Positions 60,100-64,000 of a DNA stretch of 64,000 bases are shown one piece after another. The stretch comes from Delphinapterus leucas (taxonomy: Eukaryota > Chordata > Mammalia > Artiodactyla > Monodontidae), in contig NW_022098036.1 in NCBI RefSeq assembly GCF_002288925.2, forward strand, positions 40,217,503 to 40,281,502. The letters run 5' to 3'. The position numbers and the translations under genes were made by a program. Position 1 is the stretch's first letter, and every line of letters begins with the position of its first letter. The notes under the pieces are model-generated. The model did no database searches and had not been told where the DNA came from. It worked only from the letters and a program-made list of their open reading frames with translations.

Positions 60100-60485
60100 T
60101 TTTTCAATCTTCTTTTATGTTGTAACATGTACCAGAACTTCATTCCTTTTATTGGCCAAACAATATTCCATGGTGAGGATATACCACAAGAAGACAGTAA
60201 CCAAAGACTACATATTACATGATTCCACTTATATGAAATATCCAGAATAGGCAAATCTATAGAGTCAGAAATTAGATTAGTAATTTCCTAGGACTGGGGT
60301 AGGGGAAGTATGAGGAGATTGGAGAGTGATAACTAAAGGGTACAGGATTTCACTTTGTGGTGATGAAACTATTCTAAACTTTAATGTGGTGATGGTTGCA
60401 CTTATCTATGAATGTACTAAAATGCAGTGAAGTGTACAGTTTAAATGGGTGAATTGTATGGCATGTGAAATATATCTCAAAGCTT
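60100..60485 (+). mobile_element. Old L1 3' end with inverted 5' segment
   Basis: 60110-60186 reads on the minus strand as the end of L1 ORF2 (ATATCCTCACCATGGAATATTG, AGGAATGAAGTTCTGGTACATG). From about 60187 the plus strand carries the next L1 section, AGAAGACAGTAACCAAAGACTACATATTACATGATTCCACTTATATG, then the 3' UTR to CATGTGAAATATATCTCAAAG. About 30-40 bases that lie between these two sections in intact L1s are missing. The arrangement fits twin priming in an ancient insertion. Confidence 0.7.
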
Positions 60486-60504
60486 TTTTCTATTTTTTAA
60501 ATAA

Positions 60505-60690
60505 GAAGGCTTGCCAATTCAGGTGGATAAGAGGGAGGTATGGCAGACAGCCTGGAGCGTTTGCTGAATGGCAAGTAGCTGATGGTGGTTGGCATATAGG
60601 GTTCAGGAAGGGGTCTCAGAAGTGTTTAGAAATGAAGCTGGAGAGGTAAACTGGGTAAGATCATGAAGGATGTAGTAAACCTTTAAATTT
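60505..60690 (-). mobile_element. Probable L2 LINE fragment
   Basis: GAAGCTGGAGAGGTAAACTGGGTAAGATCATGAAGGATGTAGTAAACC resembles the complement of the L2 segment 'ggcctacaaggccctgcatgatctggcccctgcctacctctcc'. The upstream half is poorly matched. Confidence 0.45.
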
Positions 60691-61190
60691 TTCTTCATTT
60701 CAATTGTGGTAAAATGCACATAACATAAATTTACCATCATAACCATTTTAAGTATATAGTTCAGCAGTGTTAAATATATTCACATTGTGGTACAACCAAC
60801 TTCCAGAACCTTTTCATCTTGCAAAACCAAAACTCTGTATTTCTTAAATAACAACTCCCCATTTCCCACTTATCCCTATCCCCGGGCGACCACCATTCTA
60901 CTTCCTATTTCTGTGAGTTTGACTGCTCTGGTTAAATCTAACTGAATCATGCAGCACTTATCTTTTTGTGACTGGCTTATTACACTAAGCATAATGTTCT
61001 CAAGGCTCTTTTTTTAAGGCTGAATAATATACCATAGTATATATATAACATGTTTTATTTATCCATTCATTCATATGATGGATACTTGAGTTGCTTCCAC
61101 CTCTTGGCTAATGTGAAAAATGCTGCTATGAACATGGTTGTACAAATATCTTTTTTGAGACCCTGCTTTCAGTTCTTCTGAAATCAGTAA
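60691..61190 (-). mobile_element. Old L1 (L1MB/MC-like) 3' end
   Basis: The complement reads as an L1 3' UTR and ORF2 tail. CATTTCAATTGTGGTAAAATGCACATAACATAAATTTACCATC is the terminal block. TTAAGGCTGAATAATATACC and ATCCATTCATTCATATGATGGATACTTGAGTTGCTTCCACC are the complement of the [14 protein letters not shown] codons. It is older than the L1 next to it. Confidence 0.8.
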
Positions 61191-61220
61191 GCCTTTTTTG
61201 AGGAGTTTAAAATGTATCCT

Positions 61221-62534
61221 TAGATTCTACATATAAGCAATATCATATGATATTTGTCTTTCTCTGTCTGGCTTACTTCAGTTGGTTTGATAATCTCTGC
61301 ACCCATCCATGTTGCTGCAAAGGGCATTATTTCATGGCTGAGTAATATTCCATTGTATAAATATACCACATTTTCTTTATCCATTCATCTGTCAATGGAC
61401 ATTTAGGTTGCTTCCATGTCTTGGCTACTGTAAATAGTGCTGTAATGAACATTGAGGTGCATGTATCTTTTCAAATTATGGTTTTCTCCGGATAAATGCC
61501 CAGGAGTGGGATTGCTGGATCATATGGTAGCTATATTTTTAGTTTTTTGAGGAATCTCCGTGCTGTTCTCCATAGTAGCTATACCAATTTACATTCCCAC
61601 CAACAGTGTAGGAGGGTTCCTTTTTCACCACACCTTCTCCAGCATTTGTTATTTGGAGACTTTTTGATGATAGGTGTTCTGACCAGTGTGAGGTGATACC
61701 TTATTGTAGTTTTGATTTGCAAATCTCTAATAATTAGCAGTGTTGAGCATCTTTTCATATGCCTTTTGGCCATCTGTTTGTCTTCTTTGAAGAAATGTCT
61801 ATTTAGATCTTCTGTCCATTTTTTCATTGGGTTGTTTGGTTTTTTTTTGATATTGAGCTGCATGAGCTCTTTGTGTATTTTGATTAATCCCTTGTCAGTT
61901 GCATCATTTGTAGATATTTTCTCCCATTCTGTATGTTGTCTATTTGTTTTGTTTATGGTTTCCTTTGCCATGCAAAAACTTTGAAGTTTAATTAGGTCCC
62001 ATTTGTTTATTTTTGTTTTTATTTCCATTACTCTGGGAGATGGATCCAAAAAGATATTGCTGTGATTCATGTCAAATAGCATTCTACATTTGTTTTCCTC
62101 TAGGAGTTTTATAGTATCCAGTCAATCTAAAAAAATGATACAAGTGAACTTATATACAAAACAGAAATAGACCCACAGACATAGAAAACAAACTTATGGT
62201 TACCAAAGTGGAAAGTGGGGAGGGGATAAATTAGGATTTGGGGATTAACATATACACATATATATATATATAAAACCAGTATACACATATATACATATAT
62301 ATATATAACATATATATAACATATACACACACATATATATATATATAACCAGTAAGGACCTACTGTATAGCATGGGGAACTATACTGAATATTTTATAAT
62401 AACCTATAAAGGAGAATTTTTTTTCTTAATTTGAAAAAGATATATATATATGTATATATAACTGAATTACTTTGCTGTATACTTGAAACCAACACAACAT
62501 TGTATATCAACTATTCTTCAATTTAAAAAAATAA
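61221..62534 (+). mobile_element. Cetartiodactyl L1 with twin-primed inversion and 13-bp target duplication
   Basis: The exact duplication TAAAATGTATCCT (61208-61220 and 62535-62547) bounds one insertion of two opposite halves. 61221 to about 62122 is in minus orientation and carries the ORF2 C-terminal region ([18 protein letters not shown] near 61620, FDMNHSNIFLDPSPRVMEIK near 62050). From about 62123 the plus strand carries the following section, AATCTAAAAAAATGATACAAG, through the 3' UTR to the A-rich end at 62534. Both halves contain the AATCTA word at which they split, so the junction lies at a short shared sequence. The 3' UTR has TA/CA microsatellites (62250-62345). Confidence 0.95.
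62250..62345. repeat. (TA)n/(CA)n microsatellite within L1 3' UTR
   Basis: Alternating ATATAC, ACATAT and TATATATA units with a partly duplicated segment containing AACCAGTA at about 62274 and 62347. This suggests internal expansion of the L1 3' UTR simple repeat. Confidence 0.85.
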
Positions 62535-62547
62535 TAAAATGTATCCT

Positions 62548-63299
62548 GAGAGTAATGAGCGGCAATTAAAATTTTTTAAAAGCAGGGAAGTCACACAGTT
62601 GGAGGACACTAGAGGAGGAACAATAATGGGGATATTTCAGTATTACAGACATGCAAGTTAAGATTCAAGAAACCTAGCCTCCTATCTTCCAGTATTGTGT
62701 GTGATAATGAAAAGAACCAGAGCCAGAGCCAGAGATAGACAAGAGTCTTCCTAGGATCCCAGTCAACTCTGGGGATTGGGGATGTTGTCTGCATGTACTA
62801 GACTGTGCCCACTCAGGAGAAACCAGAGGAAGATTTAGGGTAGATTTAAAAGCATTCTCCAAGCTGCAAACAGATCCATCAACACAGGGTAGAAGCCTCA
62901 CTGGCACAACCTCTGACCAAACACTTATTGCACAACAAGCTACTCTGAACCATGAGAAATTCTTAGTAATCCAGGCTTAAAAATAATATCAGTCATTTCT
63001 AGCAATCAGGAAGACTGTATGCCCAAGCCTGTGCCCTTTCCAGAGTGATCAGAGAGGATACCTCTAAGGTACTAGTTCCTGCTTGAACTTGAGACAAAAA
63101 AATGTAAGCTATCTGTACTGTGATAGCAATCTCCAAGCCACACATGTTCCCAGTGGTAAAGAGTAAAAATATAACTGGCTAAGATGGCTTAAACAAACAT
63201 TGACAAATAAGTGGCTTATGCAGACCCATGGGTAACCACTAGGTAGCCAGGAGGAAAAATCTGAATAAACACACCAGAAATTCCTACTATGGCAGAAAT
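62548..63299. other. No gene seen; may be L1 5' UTR
   Basis: Weakly structured sequence, possibly the 5' UTR of the ancient L1 that follows. A small tandem CAGAGC repeat (62707-62730) is present. Minus ORFs at 62609-62907 have no recognisable domain. Confidence 0.45.
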
Positions 63300-64000
63300 A
63301 GACTTTCCATAATTAGTTCAGCCAAGTCATTAACAAGTAAATAAATTACCAAACAAAGAAAAACTACCTACTTGGGGGAGGGAATCAGTATTTGGAGATA
63401 TCTAAATTGTCTACTTATCAACGAAAAAATTATGAGACATGCAAAGAAACAGAAAGGTGTGATCTATCCATAGGAAACAGCAGGCAATAGAAACTGCTTT
63501 TGAAGGGGGTCAGAATGATGGACTTAGCAAAGACTTCAAAACAGCTAATATAAACATGTTCAAAGAACTAAAAGAAATCATGTTCAAATAAATAAAATGG
63601 GTTATGATAACCATATATCGTCAACTAGAGAAGATCAGTAAAGAGACAGATTATTAAAATTATTTAAATGAACCAAATGGAAATTTTGAGTTTAAAAGCA
63701 AAACAGTGATGAAAAAATTACTGGATTGGTTCAAGAGTTGCTTTAAGCTAGCATAAGAAAGAATCAGTGAACTTGAAGATATGTCATTACAGATTTTGCA
63801 ATGTGAGTAACAGAGAAAAGAAAGAATGAAAGTTATTAACATAGATTCAGAGAAGTGTGGGACACCATTAAGTACATCAACATACGTGTGGAATATTAGA
63901 AGAGAGAGAAACGGACAGAAAAGAAATATTCAAAGAAATAATGGCTGTCATAATTCAAAACATAATTATTTTGTTTAAAAGGTAATTGTGTAGGTAATTT
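63300..64000 (+). mobile_element. Ancient L1 (L1M) 5' UTR end and ORF1 start, runs off the window
   Basis: Decayed ORF1 wording in order: GACTTCAAAACAGCTAATATAAACATGTTCAAAGAACTAAAAG, GAACCAAATGGAAATTTTGAG, AAGAAAGAATCAGTGAACTTGAAGATATGTCATTACAGATT, GTGTGGGACACCATTAAGTACATCAACATACG, AAGAAATAATGGCTG. These encode the ERISELEDR coiled-coil end and the following LWDTIK region of old L1 ORF1 proteins. No frame is open. The element continues past 64000. Confidence 0.75.

Overview
The window is mammalian, very probably cetacean, genomic DNA with no convincing protein-coding host gene, exon or functional RNA gene. The organism call rests on at least seven copies of a tRNA-derived SINE (polymerase III B-box GGTTCG with a CCTGGTCCGGGAAG block) that match the CHR family of Cetacea, hippopotamus and relatives. 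Young L1 copies of the cetartiodactyl type are also present, and I see no ruminant BovB or Bov-tA repeat. Hippopotamus is the main alternative. Every ORF longer than about 100 codons that I can identify lies in a decayed L1, and the remaining ORFs look like chance reading frames in AT-rich DNA. The window therefore reads as an intergenic stretch or the inside of a very large intron.

Layout. 1-12 kb is AT-rich unique sequence with old L2 and MIR pieces, one ERVL-type LTR (8395-8975) and a short L1 3' end. 12.3-17.4 kb is one long minus-strand L1 that spans ORF2 and ORF1 and is broken by frameshifts and stops. 18.1 kb holds a CHR SINE, followed by an ancient plus-strand L1 (18.5-21.5 kb). 23.8-24.6, 28.8-30.5 and 37.6-38.7 kb hold 5'-truncated L1s with good target-site duplications; the second carries a CHR SINE inside it. 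31.5-37.2 kb is a mosaic of L2, MIR, MaLR LTRs, a MER20-type DNA transposon and a 29-bp U2 snRNA retro-fragment. 39-56 kb is mostly unique AT-rich sequence with three CHR SINEs, L2 pieces and two related old L1 3' ends. 56.6-64 kb is again L1-rich, with two insertions that have inverted 5' segments.

The content is a layered record of retrotransposition: L2, MIR and hAT elements and old L1s first, then MaLR and ERVL LTRs, then cetartiodactyl L1s, then CHR SINEs and a U2 fragment, all apparently moved by the L1 machinery. The most noteworthy items are the U2 micro-retrocopy with a perfect 15-bp duplication (36142-36200), the twin-primed L1 with a perfect 13-bp duplication (61208-62547), and the L1 with a probable 3' transduction (37590-38754). 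I found no CRISPR array, operon or previously undescribed gene system. Repeat family names come from recalled consensus features, not a database search, and edges of old repeats are approximate.
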